Positions 43,513-56,598 of a DNA stretch of 64,000 bases are shown here, piece after piece. Every line of letters begins with the position of its first letter. Position 1 is the stretch's first letter. The notes under the pieces were generated by a model, which saw only the letters and a program-made list of their open reading frames with translations, had not been told where the DNA came from and searched no databases. The translations under genes and the position numbers were made by a program. Location: NCBI GenBank assembly GCA_022661535.1, contig JAKULF010000006.1, positions 4,273,001 through 4,337,000 on the forward strand, read 5' to 3'. This DNA is from Eutypa lata (lineage: Eukaryota > Ascomycota > Sordariomycetes > Xylariales > Diatrypaceae).

Positions 43513-46500
43513 GATTTTTGCTGGTTTGTGGAGATGTAATGGCTTGAGTGTTCAGCTAATGATGCAAGTGATGGTCTATATTACCTGATGTTATGGAGAC
43601 ACAATTATAATGGCGGTTCTCTTCTCTTTATACCTACATCTCGAGGTTTTACTCTGGAATAGCGTCGACACTCAATCCCGTCCCTTCGTATGCTCCGGGG
43701 CCGACTTATGCCAAGAAGTCACCACATTACTAATGTGGAAGGAGCACGGAATTCCGGGGCGCATGAACCCCACCACCGATTCCGTTCCGACAGTGACTGC
43801 GGGAAATCGGCTTACAAATATCTGTCCAAATTGGCACCATATCTGCCTATATGTAGTCTAGGAACAGCTGGCCTAATTTTCGAGTCAAGCTAATTTCTTA
43901 TAGCTTTGAATCGTGTGATCCTATTCCTAAGCCTCTTAAGTGGGGTCATGGCCCAAGCCTCATTCAAGTATGTGAGGCCATTCCCGTAGGTATTAGTAAG
44001 CACACTGATTAAGTGTCTGATGATATATGAGTATATGACACTACACGCATCAATAATTACAAGTATTGTGGGAAAACGTCAGTTCGGACTATCATAGGCG
44101 ATGTTAGATGCGAGGCTGAAGGACCCAAAAGCGTTAGATTAGGTCTAGTTAGCTAGTTCCAATAGTAGCTTTCCCTCACACTTTATACAGCTTCATATTA
44201 TCCCTTTGTTATACAAGGTGTTGCTTATTAGGTATATTAAATGGTAAATCAACCTACTCACATTCGACGCAGTTCACTCCCGATTCTTTCTTCTAAGGCC
44301 TAATTGCAGCCTTTTATATGTTAAGTGATAATCAGGTTTGGATTTCATGGCTTGTTGTCTTATTTGAATTCATACGATGAAACCAAGTATGGTACTGGAA
44401 ATTGGGATGCAAGCACGGAAGGATTTCTCGGTATAACTTGAGTATCATGAGCCCCGATGGCTACTGAAGTCTAGGTTAAGCCGCTACGTAGCTGGTATTG
44501 TGGTGCAATATTCTCCTGGCTATCATGGATATTGCCAAGCTCCGAGGTCGTGAGGTAGCCCTTTTAAGACTCTCTTTGCATATACCAACAATAGGAACAT
44601 TTACTCTTTCTATTGATGAGATCGACGTCGGTGTGCCCTGAGTCCTAGAGGATATGCTTGGCCTATGGTGTTCATTAAGGGGTAATTAATAGAGCTAATC
44701 GATCTGCAAGGTATATAGAGTATTGGTGTGTAAATAAGTGGTAGTCGAACGCCAAAAGCGAAGCGATGATTGTGGGGAAAATTTGGAATGGGGGATGCTT
44801 ATGCATTTACCCCTATCTGCCCTCTTTAGTATGCGCACCTCGAGGCATTCTTGTTTTCATATATAGGCGCCGCTTATATTATCAGTCCCAGTGCTTGGAA
44901 TGTAACAGAAATTTAATAAATTATCGCCTTTACAAGTAGTATTATAACCCCCCAGAAGATATTCCGAATAGCTGTGCCATATTGACCACGCAAGACCCCA
45001 CCCCCACCCCCCTTTCCCTCGAGTCTCTACTGTAAATCAAGTAGTAGAAATTAATTTCCATTGTAAGAGCGGGTACTAGAGGATCATCTAGGCTACGGAG
45101 ATTTAAACTATGGAGTCTCGTCTAACTGAGACCGTATATTCTTTCTGTGCTGGGAGGTGAAGAAATGTCACATTGGGAAATATACGAGTGAGTATTGATG
45201 GACCAGAAAACTGGATTGTCTTAGAGATTTGGACAGTATATCTAGACTAGGAGGCTTGCGACTGAAGAAGTTACGAGTGCTACATAAACTTCTGACCAGT
45301 GCTAACAAGTTAAGTTACATCTACTTCATGATTTAATATACCGTGATGTTTACTCATCGCATGCAGGATCACATGGACACCACAGCCGTACCTTCAATTA
45401 TGTTGAACAATACGATCCACGACCACCTGGCCTCGGGCATATGGCATGATGATATAATGATGGTGTTTTCATAAGTATACTAGAATTAATGCCAAGTGCA
45501 GTGCCACCGGTCAATACGTCTCGACTATGCACACATCCATACGAAGTAGGCATAGCTCATAGGTCGGGACGATAGCCGGTGAAATTTCGAATATAGTAAT
45601 GAGAGTGGCAGTGACTGACGATCATGACAGGCCTATTCGAAAAGCATGACGATCTCCTCAGATTACCGAGACCCTCCAAGGGGAAAGCTATATAACGGGG
45701 CTTCTAGGCTACCTCATGGGCATCACAAGCAGGCTGCGAATCTTACGACGTCGTTGTTATTAATTTACCATGCACTAAATTAACCGCCGTATTTCGGTCT
45801 AGTCAATAGGAGGCAAGACTTTATATACGGCCTCACTTGGAGCGGGTCCCGATGTTGCCTTCCGTAGCCCTAATGTTGCCTTAAGTGCTGTTGCAAGCCT
45901 AGGTTTGTCCAGCGTAGGTATGTTTCGGTCTTTCCTCTGAATTTACGTAACCTTGTTTTGTGCTCCTAGGAGGGGCGCAATGCGGTTATCAACTAGGGCT
46001 GAGTGCTATTTCTATTCCAGTTGACTACACGCCTTACCGTGCTCTAAGAGATGGCCCCTGAACGATGATCATCTAATCATGTTGGGCTGGGATGACTATC
46101 ACTCACTTCGATATACTCTTCGATATTGATGAGGTAAACCGAAAACATAAAATCCAACAGCATAATACGACTCCTTACGAACCTCGGGGGGACAGATTCC
46201 GCCTGTGGCCACTATTACGGATCGGCTTCCACACCTGTCGGGAGCCAATCCAGGAAGCTCAAGGGAAGTAGCAAGTGCAACTATTTTGGTTAGAATGTCT
46301 TGTTTTGTGCAGTCCGCAGGTGCCTACTAACTAGGGGGGACCTGGCTGGGAGTATAATTGGCTAAAATATTCTAGACAGGGTCCGGAGCCAATGAATGTA
46401 ACGAGACTCAGCTCCCGTGATACACATCCAAAAGCCTGAAATTTTTCCACGACCCCTCTTTCCGGGGTCCGGGGGCCCTCCACCGGCAATTAGCTAATAG

Positions 46501-47552
46501 GTATATACCGTGCTATAATGACCTGCCAGGCTGGAAAATCGTTCCCATCTGGCATGATGTTGCATTCTATCTAGTTACCTTGTCACGCAAGACGACATTT
46601 TCTTAGTTTTCGGTCTATACGGAGTTATGTTGAAGTCGCTGTCAACATAAGCTTTCATCGAGCAAGTGCTATGTTCGGACTAAGCTTTGTTTGACGGCTT
46701 CGCTAAGAGCTTGGCAGATCCGTGTGTTGCCGGTGCTCATAGCATGCAGTCATGTCGATCAACGGCCATCCCCACATCTTCCTGTTGTTCGCTACGCACA
46801 TTTGGACATCTTACCTGGGTAGAGAAAGGCGGAGTGTTGTGTTGGGGATGGTACCTTGCAATTTCTCTTTATTAAATCCGACCCCTGTCATGACATTTCT
46901 GGTATAGTCCGCGTTATGAATGCCGCACCCCGTATTCAGATTGGTCGGGGTCGGGCTACTTCGTCTCTCGTAGTGTTACCCAGGAAATCGCATGTTCTAG
47001 CCTTTCTATGCAAATTAATGTCCTGCGTCAGTTTCATCAATCGATGTCTTGGCCCCCATGGGGTTTTTTGCGGGCCTAATTCTCTCAGTGGTGCCATCAA
47101 ATCAGAGTCAACTTGCTCAGGAACGTGGTTTTGCAACCTTAATCCGTGCCTTATTTCTCCACATATAGGCTGCTGGGTGGTAAGGGGGTTTATGCCCAAA
47201 TTGGACAACTTGTGTACCATGCTCCGAAGGGAGGAGAACATATCCACGACTAGGATGGCATCGATCTGATCTCAAGATGCAGGGCCAATCTACTCGACGA
47301 AAAAGAAGTAGTGCCGTGATGGATGGCGCCGTCGGAACGTCTGTATATCTGGCAGTTCGGGGATTCGTTCCGAAATCCCCCAGATCTACCTAACTTTGCT
47401 ATCATCTATGAACGTTTATGTTGTAGTCTCAAGCATGTCGGCTGGTGCTATAACTACCGCTCGGGGCCCCGGATTCCCTCTCATCGTCCATCAGCAAGTC
47501 GCTCTCTAACTACCAGACGTCTCTACAATTTTCAAGACGGGAGTTTACCACG
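43513..47552. other. Long gene-poor stretch
   Basis: About 4 kb with no supported gene. Open frames near 46.9-47.25 kb (both strands, up to 137 codons) have no recognisable domain and overlap each other. The last few hundred bases are the probable promoter of the cellobiohydrolase. Confidence 0.5.
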
Positions 47553-49180
47553 ATGTATACTTTGATCGCAGCAGGCCTAGTCGGCCTCGTCGCCTCCCAG
47601 CAAGTTGGTGACCAGCAGGATGAGACCCACCCTTCGCTCACCTGGAAGAAGTGCACCGGCAGCGGCGGCTCGAGCTGCACCGAGACCGACGCCTCAGTTG
47701 TCATCGATTCCAACTGGCGCTGGCTCCACGAGGTTGACGGTACGGAGAACTGCTACGACGGCAACGAGTGGACTGATGTCTGCGCGACTGCCGAGGAGTG
47801 TGCGGAGAACTGTGCTCTCGAGGGTGCCGATTATGACACGACCTACGGTGCCTCGACCAGCGGCGATGCTCTAACCCTCGGGTTCCTTACGGAGCATGAG
47901 TACGGCACTAACATTGGTTCCCGATTCTACCTGATGAACGGCGATGACGCATACCAGACCTTCACTCTCCTGGGCAACGAGTTTACCTTCGATGTTGACC
48001 TATCTACTGTGGAGTGCGGTCTCAACGCTGCCCTTTACTTCGTCGCTATGGAGGAGGATGGTGGTATGGCTAGCTACCCCTCTAACGCGGCTGGTGCCAA
48101 GTACGGTACCGGTTACTGCGATGCCCAGTGCGCTCGTGACCTTAAGTTCGTTGGTGGCAAGGTATGTTGTTTCGCGCATCCTCCACTCCTCTTGGAGCAC
48201 TCTACTGACACATGTGGTATAGGGTAACGTCGAGGGCTGGGAGCCATCGACCAACGATGCCAACGCTGGTGTCGGACCCATGGGTGGTTGCTGTGCTGAG
48301 ATCGATGTCTGGTATGTTTGCCGACATAGTAACTCTGTAGGACGAAGCCACTGACCTGCAATTAGGGAGTCCAACTCTCACTCTTTCGCTTTGACTCCTC
48401 ACCCTTGCACTGAGAACGAGTACCACGTCTGCGAGACCGACAACTGTGGTGGTACCTACTCCGACGACCGATTCGCTGGTAACTGCGATGCCAACGGTTG
48501 CGACTACAACCCGTACCGCATGGGCAACACCGACTTCTACGGCAAGGGCAAGACCGTCGACACTAGCAAGGTGTTCACGTAAGATCCACTTTCAACTAAC
48601 CCCTAGCTCTCATGGCTCATCATTTACTGACTTTGGCTGGGACAGCGTTGTCACCCAATTCGAGGAGAACAAGATCACTCAGTTCTTCGTCCAAGATGGC
48701 AACAAGATCGAGATCCCGGGCCCTACCTACGACGGCCTGGACCCCGAGAGCAGCGCCATCACCCCCGAGTACTGCTCCAACGTGTTCACCGTGTTCGATG
48801 ACCGCAACCGCTTCGACGAGGTTGGTGGATTCGACCAGCTCACCGTCGCCCTGAAGCTCCCCATGGTTCTCGTTATGTCCATCTGGGATGACGTAAGTAC
48901 ACTGTTGCCGTCTTAGTGAAATGCCAAACGGCTAACTGAAAACCTAGCACTACGCCAACATGCTCTGGCTCGACTCCATCTACCCCCCTGAGAAGGAAGG
49001 CCAGCCCGGCGGTGCCCGTGGTGACTGCCCTCAAGACTCTGGTGTCCCTGCTGACGTTGAGGCCAACTACCCCGACGCGTATGTGCTGCGTCCCCATGTC
49101 TGGTATCCAATATGCTTACTCTTCACAGCAAGGTTATTTGGTCCAACATTCGCTTCGGACCTGTTGGATCTACCGTCTAA
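47553..49180 (+). CDS. GH7 cellobiohydrolase, no cellulose-binding module (6 exons, 446 aa)
   Basis: Exons are 47553-48161, 48223-48311, 48366-48578, 48646-48892, 48948-49078 and 49129-49180; 447 codons with stop. A signal peptide ([19 protein letters not shown]) leads into the GH7 core: [33 protein letters not shown] and [20 protein letters not shown]. The catalytic EIDVWE lies at 229-234; Glu229 is the nucleophile, Asp231 assists and Glu234 is the acid/base. An intron splits the Trp codon of this motif. [18 protein letters not shown] and [20 protein letters not shown] are typical of cellobiohydrolases rather than endoglucanases. The protein ends directly after the catalytic core ([11 protein letters not shown]), so there is no linker or CBM1. 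It releases cellobiose from the reducing ends of cellulose chains. Confidence 0.96.
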
Positions 49181-50575
49181 GAGGCCCTCGAGGTACCCAA
49201 ACGGAAATGTGCATGGTGAGCCTCAAGGCTACGCAATCAGATTGTCCACCAAACGTAGCAAAAGAAGTGAGAGGTCATGTTCTTTTCGTAAAACATGTAT
49301 ATATCAAGCCAAGTTACATACACCTATTCAATTCAACTCATTTCCGCTCAAGCGGATCTTAAATTTGCTCTATTCTACTCTAAGGCTAGATGAGTATAAA
49401 TGTATGTTGACTGAAGACTACTCGTATATGATGTAGACACATGTCGATGAGGCGTATTACAGAATTAATAGTATAAGTCCCAACATAATACTGACTCAAG
49501 AATTACGCAAGAAATGAAGCGCAGCCGTTTAGATCAAGCACACAAGCAAGCCTACGTAGTCCCAGCGCAACCCTAGCTCAACACTCACAGTCATCAAAAG
49601 GACTTCACTATACCGCCCAAGACGCCACCTTGCTAGTGAGCCAATAATAGCATTGTATCGATGTTGTGGAGTTATGTAACCATATACTCAGGAGTGAGTG
49701 ACCTTCGGCTCATTCGTAATGAAACAATGACAAGTGAGCACAGACGTGGGCAAGCTGAAGCTCTCAGAGACAGAGCTGCTATATTAGCTGTAGAACTCAA
49801 TCTGATTGGGGAGAATATCATTACCGAATGCTGTGGATCTAGTTCCCTTACCGAGGTGCCTGACGGAGTATTCTTTCTCTGCGTCAAGTACGAGATAGGA
49901 AGCACGGGGTCGCTTCAACGAATAATATCGTACGTTACGTCGGCCATTATACTCAACCGGATTCTTTAGGACCTAACCACCCTTTTAGGTTTACCAACGG
50001 CCTTCCTCGGCCCCGAGCGCAGAGACCTTTGCCGCCACGTATGGATGTGTCCACCACGCGTACAGACCATGGGGTCACTTGCTGTTACTCTTTTCGCTGT
50101 TTCGTTATATCTTTCGTACGAAGCTGGCAATGATGTTGAGAGAGCGTATTTTCTGAATTGCATTATTGAGGCGGATAAATTCAAATACAGGCTCCTTAAC
50201 GACCGTAATGTATTGAATAGGTTCGTCTTGGACACCGCAAAGCTCATTACCGGGCGGGTTTCTTTCGAAACAGCTATTAACACGAAGGTTATATAAACAA
50301 TACAAATTAATTTTTAGTGTAGCCCATGGTGTCTTGAGTTCCGGGCAGCGTTCAGGGCAGGACCTTTATTTTTCTATCGAATCTGTTCCGACTTGAACTG
50401 GAAGGGAACATTCACGTTGCTCTGAGTCCTGGGTACCCACTGGCACCACCCCTTGCTTTCCGTGTTTCAATATAAGCTAAGTTTGGCTATTATAACAGAG
50501 TTAGAACGAAGCATTCCATCGCCGAATAGTAAAACGAACGTTCTAGATGCAACTTGAAACACGTATGAGAAATTC
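49181..50575. other. Intergenic, nothing recognised
   Basis: About 1.4 kb. A plus-strand frame at 49661-49969 and another at 50045-50296 are open but match no family I recognise and lack signal peptides. Confidence 0.45.
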
Positions 50576-51203
50576 CTAATAAATATCCAACGTCTGCGAC
50601 CAATCGCTCCTAGGAAACCAGAGCGACATGATGGCTGCCAATCCAACCATTCCACGCGCAGAACCCTTAACACCGGACGCTGCAACACCGCTATTAGCCG
50701 TGGATGCTATTTCCGACGGGGTAGATGAGGAGGTCGTGTTGGATGGAGTGGACGAACGCGACGCATTAGTGCTGGAGCTGGAGCTGGAGCTGGAGCTGGA
50801 TCCGTCAGGGAAGGCGGCGTGGAACCGGCCAGCCTGGTGATTTGGTCTTCGTAGTCCGTAGCATCAACATCGACGGTATGCTCGCACGAGCTGAGATCAT
50901 CGAGACAAGTGACTTTGCCGCAACCGTCTCTAGTGCCACTGATATAGTACCACGTCGTCCCGCCACCGGTTTTCATCACGCCGGGGCAACAGACATCGTT
51001 ATCTCCTGTGAGTATTTCGCCGTAGCCATCGCCGCAAGCGGTGTCTTGTGTTAAACCGAGTCAGCAATTGCCGTGATTAGGGATAGATCATAGGGGGTTT
51101 CTTTTGGGAGGGGGGGTGGGGAGGCTCTTACCCTGGTGTCAAGGGTTGCTGCTACAGTAGATGCATAGATCGTAGTGAGGAAGCTGGTGTAACGGACGAG
51201 CAT
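50576..51203 (-). pseudogene. Cysteine-containing GPI-type secreted protein with frames out of register
   Basis: The parts of a small GPI-anchored protein are visible on the minus strand, but not in one frame. Exon 1 (51132-51203) encodes MLVRYTSFLTTIYASTVAAT. The next piece, from ~51044, encodes CGDGYGEILTGDNDVCCPGV and GCGKVTCLDDLSSCEHTVDV. A shift around 50.85-50.80 kb is then needed to reach a Ser-rich stretch (SSSTNASRSSTPSNTTSSST) and a GPI-signal-like tail (GMVGLAAIMSLWF). The obvious exon 1/2 splice also mismatches phase by one. Two mismatches suggest a damaged gene; an unrecognised short intron is the alternative. A hexamer CTGGAG run at ~50768-50798 lies at the shift. Confidence 0.5.
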
Positions 51204-52344
51204 GATGTTGTATTGATTGGTCTCAGGGCTTGGTTCAATATATTAGGTCAACAACGGATATTATAACTGTTCTAAGTTTTTCTGACGTATGGTGTGACGA
51301 CCCAGATGCAAAAGCTTGATGAAATATCTACATATTTATGTATGTCAAGATAAAGACCCCTTTGCGGAAAGCGTAGTTTATTCATAGCGGTATCACTCCT
51401 TTCACCGGAAGATCATGGCAGGACATGCCAAATTATCAAGCTAGCGCTGCATCTTTCCCTAGCTGTGTCCATGTGCAAATTGGATGACAATCGAGAGGCT
51501 GGGGTCCTGCCGGAGTATGGCGTATGGTCGTGCGCACAGTGTTTCCCAATTCGGATATCTGTGTTGATTTGCGGACAGTTTGGCGAGGAGACCCCACTTC
51601 AACGACGAGATTGATGAGATGAGAAGTAATATAGACCCATCTAACGTCTCGAGCTTAGACTTAGAGTTCTAAACGAAAGTAATATATGCAAATCTAGTTG
51701 TTAGGAATGTCCCAGGTGGATATGTACCAGTGCCAGACCATCTTATCTAAGCAATATAAGCGTAGCAACATTTTGCAACTACCTAACGTACCTAAGGGTT
51801 GACTATATAGCCTTCTCATATTACATCTACCTAGCAAGTGTATTTCATGAGATACTTTTCATTACACCAAGGTCTCTTGAAGTATTCGTAGTTCTCAGCT
51901 AAAGGATCACCATAGTAAATGCCTATAATACGTGCGTATTTGTTTTCGCTCTTCGGTCTTACGAGCAGCAATGTTAATCACGATACTGTTCAACTACTGC
52001 AACATTTACATCGGCTCTTCTACCGCTCAGAAACATGGTTTAGAAGGAAGTGGTAAACATTACTGAAGATTAAAAGTACAGATACAGAGAAAGACACCTC
52101 TGCTGACCCTGAACCTATAGAACAAGCAAGCCGTATACATATGTCCCTTTTATTTACCCCAAATTTTGACACACCCTTCCCTCACGTGTCCCCCTAAGCC
52201 TCCAAACATTTTTCCATATCTCATATAACTCCTCAAGGCCTCACAGATGGAAGTCTCATAACCCATCCATAAGCCCAGAAGGAAGAAGAAGGCATCAACC
52301 CTATCCTCCGCTCGAGAAATAACTCAGCGCGTTTGGCGTTTTGT
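51204..52344. other. Intergenic, nothing recognised
   Basis: About 1.1 kb. No gene or repeat seen. Confidence 0.5.
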
Positions 52345-52647
52345 TTAAGAATCAACGCCAACGGGGGTCTGGCACAGGACGTCCTGGCCGAGAATGGGGA
52401 GCACGCAGCAGCGGGCGCGCTGGCCGATCGCCGAGCAGACCTCGCTGAAGTTGTCGGCCGAGATGGGCACCTCGGGGGGGTTGGCGCAGTCGAGGTCCGC
52501 GACGCCGAGCACGTCCGTGGCGCAGCACTGCGAGGTGCCGTAGAGGCCAGTGCAGGCGGTGTAGTCCCCGCGCTCGTGGACCTCAGCCGTGGGCACGGCG
52601 GCGGCTAGGCCGGCGAAGAAGATAGCGGCGACGGTGGTGAACTGCAT
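52345..52647 (-). CDS. Class II hydrophobin (100 aa)
   Basis: The frame is open upstream, but the ATG at 52647 starts a signal peptide (MQFTTVAAIFFAGLAAAVPT). The eight cysteines follow C-X8-CC-X11-C-X16-C-X8-CC-X10-C, a class II spacing (ACTGLYGTSQCCATD, DLDCANPPEVP, EVCSAIGQRARCCVLPILGQ, VLCQTPVG). Class II hydrophobins coat aerial hyphae and spores and lower surface tension at air/water interfaces. Class II genes often have two introns; this one has none. A (GTTTT)11 run lies just upstream of the ATG, probably in the 5' leader. Confidence 0.95.
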   Translation of the reverse strand: MQFTTVAAIFFAGLAAAVPTAEVHERGDYTACTGLYGTSQCCATDVLGVADLDCANPPEVPISADNFSEVCSAIGQRARCCVLPILGQDVLCQTPVGVDS

Positions 52648-52660
52648 TTTGGATGATAGT

Positions 52661-52715
52661 GTTTTGTTTTGTTTTGTTTTGTTTTGTTTTGTTTTGTTTT
52701 GTTTTGTTTTGTTTT
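52661..52715. repeat. (GTTTT)11 pentanucleotide repeat before the hydrophobin gene
   Basis: Eleven perfect copies ending 14 bases upstream of the hydrophobin start codon. On the coding strand it reads (AAAAC)n. Confidence 0.9.
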
Positions 52716-55700
52716 GTTGTGGTAGCGATAGACTGGTAACGAGTGCAGATGCTTTGAGGTGCGGTTGAGACTTGTTTGTTGCGGTAGATTGTGGGAGTGG
52801 GAGTTGTGATGGTAATGGAAAAGTTAGAGATGATCGTAGGGAATCTGCTCGTCCCTTTATACATCGATGGACGCTCACTTAAACGTCCAAGCTTCATTGT
52901 TGACTTCACCGCCGGACGTCACGAAATGACGTCGACCCTTCATGTCTGAGACCTTGTGGAAGGTTTGTTCCGTATCCATAGGTCGAAGACTTCCCAGCTA
53001 CGTAGAGTGCTGTTACTACTAGCGGTAACACCAAGGTAGCACTGGTAGAACCCATGGGGAGACGACAGACATGTCGATCACTTGAAATTGGACAAGGGAT
53101 CTCGAGATCGAAGGCGACTTGTGGGTGCACGTTTCGATCTCCCATCAGCCCAATATCACAATGACCAGGGGGCTCGAAATCACACCCTGGGACCGATCAT
53201 AAACCCAAAGATCGTCTGCGTTCGGCTCTCGTTGCCCATTTTGACTTCACCTCCGAGTAAACTACATAGGCCACGGCGGGAGAATCGCCACAATGACGTT
53301 GCTTAATTGCCGGGCTGCCTCCACACAAACAAGCTGAGCAGTTGGCATTTTACGTGTTCTGCATGTTTTAGTCATGGCAATGTTTTTACGCATAAGAGCC
53401 TAAAGTAGCATGCTGGGCTGACTAGGCTCTAGGGCAAGAATTAATTCCCCGGCCTACGGAAGCGTGGCGTTAACCAACGGTAGTTGATATTAAAGTGCCG
53501 TAGTGGATAGGCTAGCAGTGGATGGCTACATATCGACCCATGCCGTCCGATTCGCGCTACTTTAATGGAACGATGCGCCACTGCAAGGGGCCTGTCAGGG
53601 CAGTTCAAGCCTTGGTTGTCCTCGATGCAACGCATGGCCACAGCCGGTCAGCCGGTTCCTTACACACAGGTGGTTGTGGCGTTCTTCTTTGCATCAACGT
53701 GCAGAGGGGGCTAACAATGACAGCTCAACGTTGCTCAGCTGGGTTGCAACGATACCCCCCTATGGCGCAGATCTGAGCTTTCATCTCCGTTTTCTTGCGT
53801 TGAGCTAAAAGTAGAAACAAGGCGAGCTAAAATAACTAAAGAGCGTAGCCAACAGGAAACAAGAGGTTCAAAAATCATGACGCGACAGTTCAATGAATCC
53901 GGGTGCATCGGCATTGGTTGATAATACTGCCAGTCCTTGTTGTTTCGTCTAGTGCTACGTGCTGGTAACGAATTCTATTTCCCAACATCGAGAAGTCAAG
54001 GGTCTCCGCGATCGATCGAATATTATGGGTAACGTCATTATACCAAATCCCATATTGTGCAGGTATATCTCGTCACATTAAAGGGGGGAGCTAGAACAGC
54101 CTTAGAGCGTCTCATAAAAGCTTTATTTCTGCGGTTAGGCAAAAAGCGTTGAAAGTTGGATTCGGATTGGCCAATGAGAAATGCATCGAATACGTCAAAG
54201 GACAGCAACAAGTGGTTTAAGTCAGGAACAGAAACAAGATATATGAAACGATCGTCGGGGCATGTCCGAAAATAGAATAACGCCGTGTTGTACCCCGTAG
54301 CATCCCTGCCCTACCGACAGCCGAAAGAGAAATGCATGACAATAATCTCCCACTGTAGGTACTGCAATTGAGTTCAACCAGATATCGTCTCTGCATCTCA
54401 ACGCAATCTAAATGGGGCTGCAGACCGGCAAATAGAATGCATAAGCGATACTATTCTTTCTTAACATATATACAATATACTTAGTCGCACGACAGCAAGA
54501 AACTTAACTAGGGAGTTCTAGACTTGATCCTTCGGATTGACATTCTGGCATTGAAATTGTAGGACAGGTACATTACCTCAAAAGCTTGGCCCAATCCGTC
54601 ATCGCTCGCACGATAGGTAAGCTCCACCCCGGGCCGTAACCCCCTATACCATATCCGGGGATCTGTGTTAAGGGCGATAGCGTCATCGATTGCCGACCTT
54701 ATGTAGCTACGCTGCTACGTTAGTGAGTCGGCGCCGGTTGGAAACTTGCAACTTTTCACGGCGCTCATCTTCTCGTGTTGTTCTGTTGCTTTCGCGCTTA
54801 TGTACGCAATCTCTGCACTGCCTCCCCTTGTTAGCCAGTAAGCGCTGAAGCTCAAGGTATGTGCTGATATTATTTGCCATGGAGTGGTTCTACCGGATGT
54901 CCTACTTCTCTATTCAGCACTCACAACACGGCAATAAAATCCGAATTTACTGCTATCACTCTCTCCACCCATTCTGCCAACAATTAATTAAACTTTAGAG
55001 ATTAACCAACCTCTTGGTAGTGTCATGCCATCTTACGTATGTATGTACATACAATCGCAGAATCCGGCTATCCGGCGATTCCATATGGTATGATGAATGA
55101 ATTGTGCCTTAATAGTACAGCGGTATGCCTAGCATGTTAGTCCTCTATATCAAAAACGATGCCGCTATTCATTGGATAGCAACAACGCTATAGGGGCTAT
55201 ACTGTGACATCATATATACATTACTTCGAGCCAAGATACGTCTGTCCAATCACCAGTAAACACTCAGAGCGATTGGGAGTGACGATGTAGGTATGACGCT
55301 TCAAAACCAGCTGCCTCGTAATTTCTAGAGGGGTGTCATCTCTGTATACCGCTAAAATTAATTACACGCCGGCTGTCAAACTAGGATGCTCCTAGACGAC
55401 GGATAGGCGTCGAGTCAACGAGTCACGCTATCAGACACTAAGACTCGTGCACTAACTATGTAGGTAGTGATTGAAAGACAAGAATGGCACGACCTTTAGA
55501 ACGCACATTCCTATTCGCTCTCCAATGCATCGGGGAAAAGACCAATGGAATCTAGAACTCTTATTTTTATCAAGTAAAAAGGGGGCAGGGAGGTTTCCTA
55601 AAGACTACCTCCGGGACTTCCCTCTACGCTCCTACAGATTGCTCTAGATATGGCGTTTAATAACTTTCCGAATCGAGGTAAAGTATGTGGAATCTATTAA

Positions 55701-56598
55701 CTATGAATATGATACACCCTGTTCTATAGTTAACCCCATGTTTTGGGCCTGGAGTGGTAGTGACGTTGCAATGAGAAGTAGTTGTAGTCCCATTATTATG
55801 GTGTTGTAGCTGATCACATGCAATTCATGGGCTTATATCTGTCGCCTGGTCTGCTAGTTAAAGATCAAGTTGTGTAACATAACTTGTGTTACGACCCGCA
55901 GGGTTGATTGTCAGTATAAACTATAAATCATGTTCTAAGTTCAACTTACCAAGTAATCTGCAGTGCTGTGCATGACGCCCCCTCTACCCCCCCTTGCATG
56001 AAGGTGATGTGTGTTAACGCAATGAGCAACCAATACAGAGCTATTACACAGCTACAGAGTAAGGGCAGTAACATCACAGCCACTGTGGCCAAGACTGAAC
56101 TTGTGGAAGTAGTTTTCTCCCCTTCTCTTTATGTTCCCAAATCTTTTTCTTCTCAGGACACCTACCATCCCTTGCCAATCGGCAGATATCTACAAGAATC
56201 TGAGCATGCTGTCTATCAAAAAAGAGGTAGTGTCCTTATGGTGCTTGTCATTATTCTTGCGTAGGTGTGTCTACGGTTTCAGTAAGAAATTGCATTGTCA
56301 CGGACGAACTTGTCTTCATATTTAATATCAAATGGCCGGGGCCGAAGTCTATGTAGTAAAGGAGTGATTGTGAAGTAATGGTATGAAGAAGATATTAATA
56401 TATATCGAAGGAATGACGAGTAAGAGTAACAGATTAGTACGTTTAAACAAACGCCGGCAATCCTTGTGTACGTGTATCCCTAGTAAACCCCCCATATTCT
56501 TGACGACAACAACAACAACATGTCGCTTCGTCTTACACTCACAGCCTGATCATACATGATCTAGTGGAATTGACAGATGCCTAGCTGACCACTGGGAT
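52716..56598. other. Long gene-poor stretch
   Basis: About 3.9 kb upstream of the hydrophobin. Many stops in all frames; open frames above 60 codons lack recognisable domains. No RNA gene or repeat recognised. Confidence 0.5.

Noticed and set aside
46856..47269. A 137-codon plus-strand open frame before the cellobiohydrolase
   Set aside because: No domain or signal peptide, overlapped by an equally long minus-strand frame, and located in the probable promoter.
49661..49969. 102-codon open frame (SEHRRGQAEALRDRAAILAV)
   Set aside because: Looks somewhat protein-like, but I recognise no family, splice context or signal peptide; left as unsupported.
53040..53200. Possible tRNA B-box-like GGCTCGAAATC
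   Set aside because: No matching A box or cloverleaf can be drawn around it.
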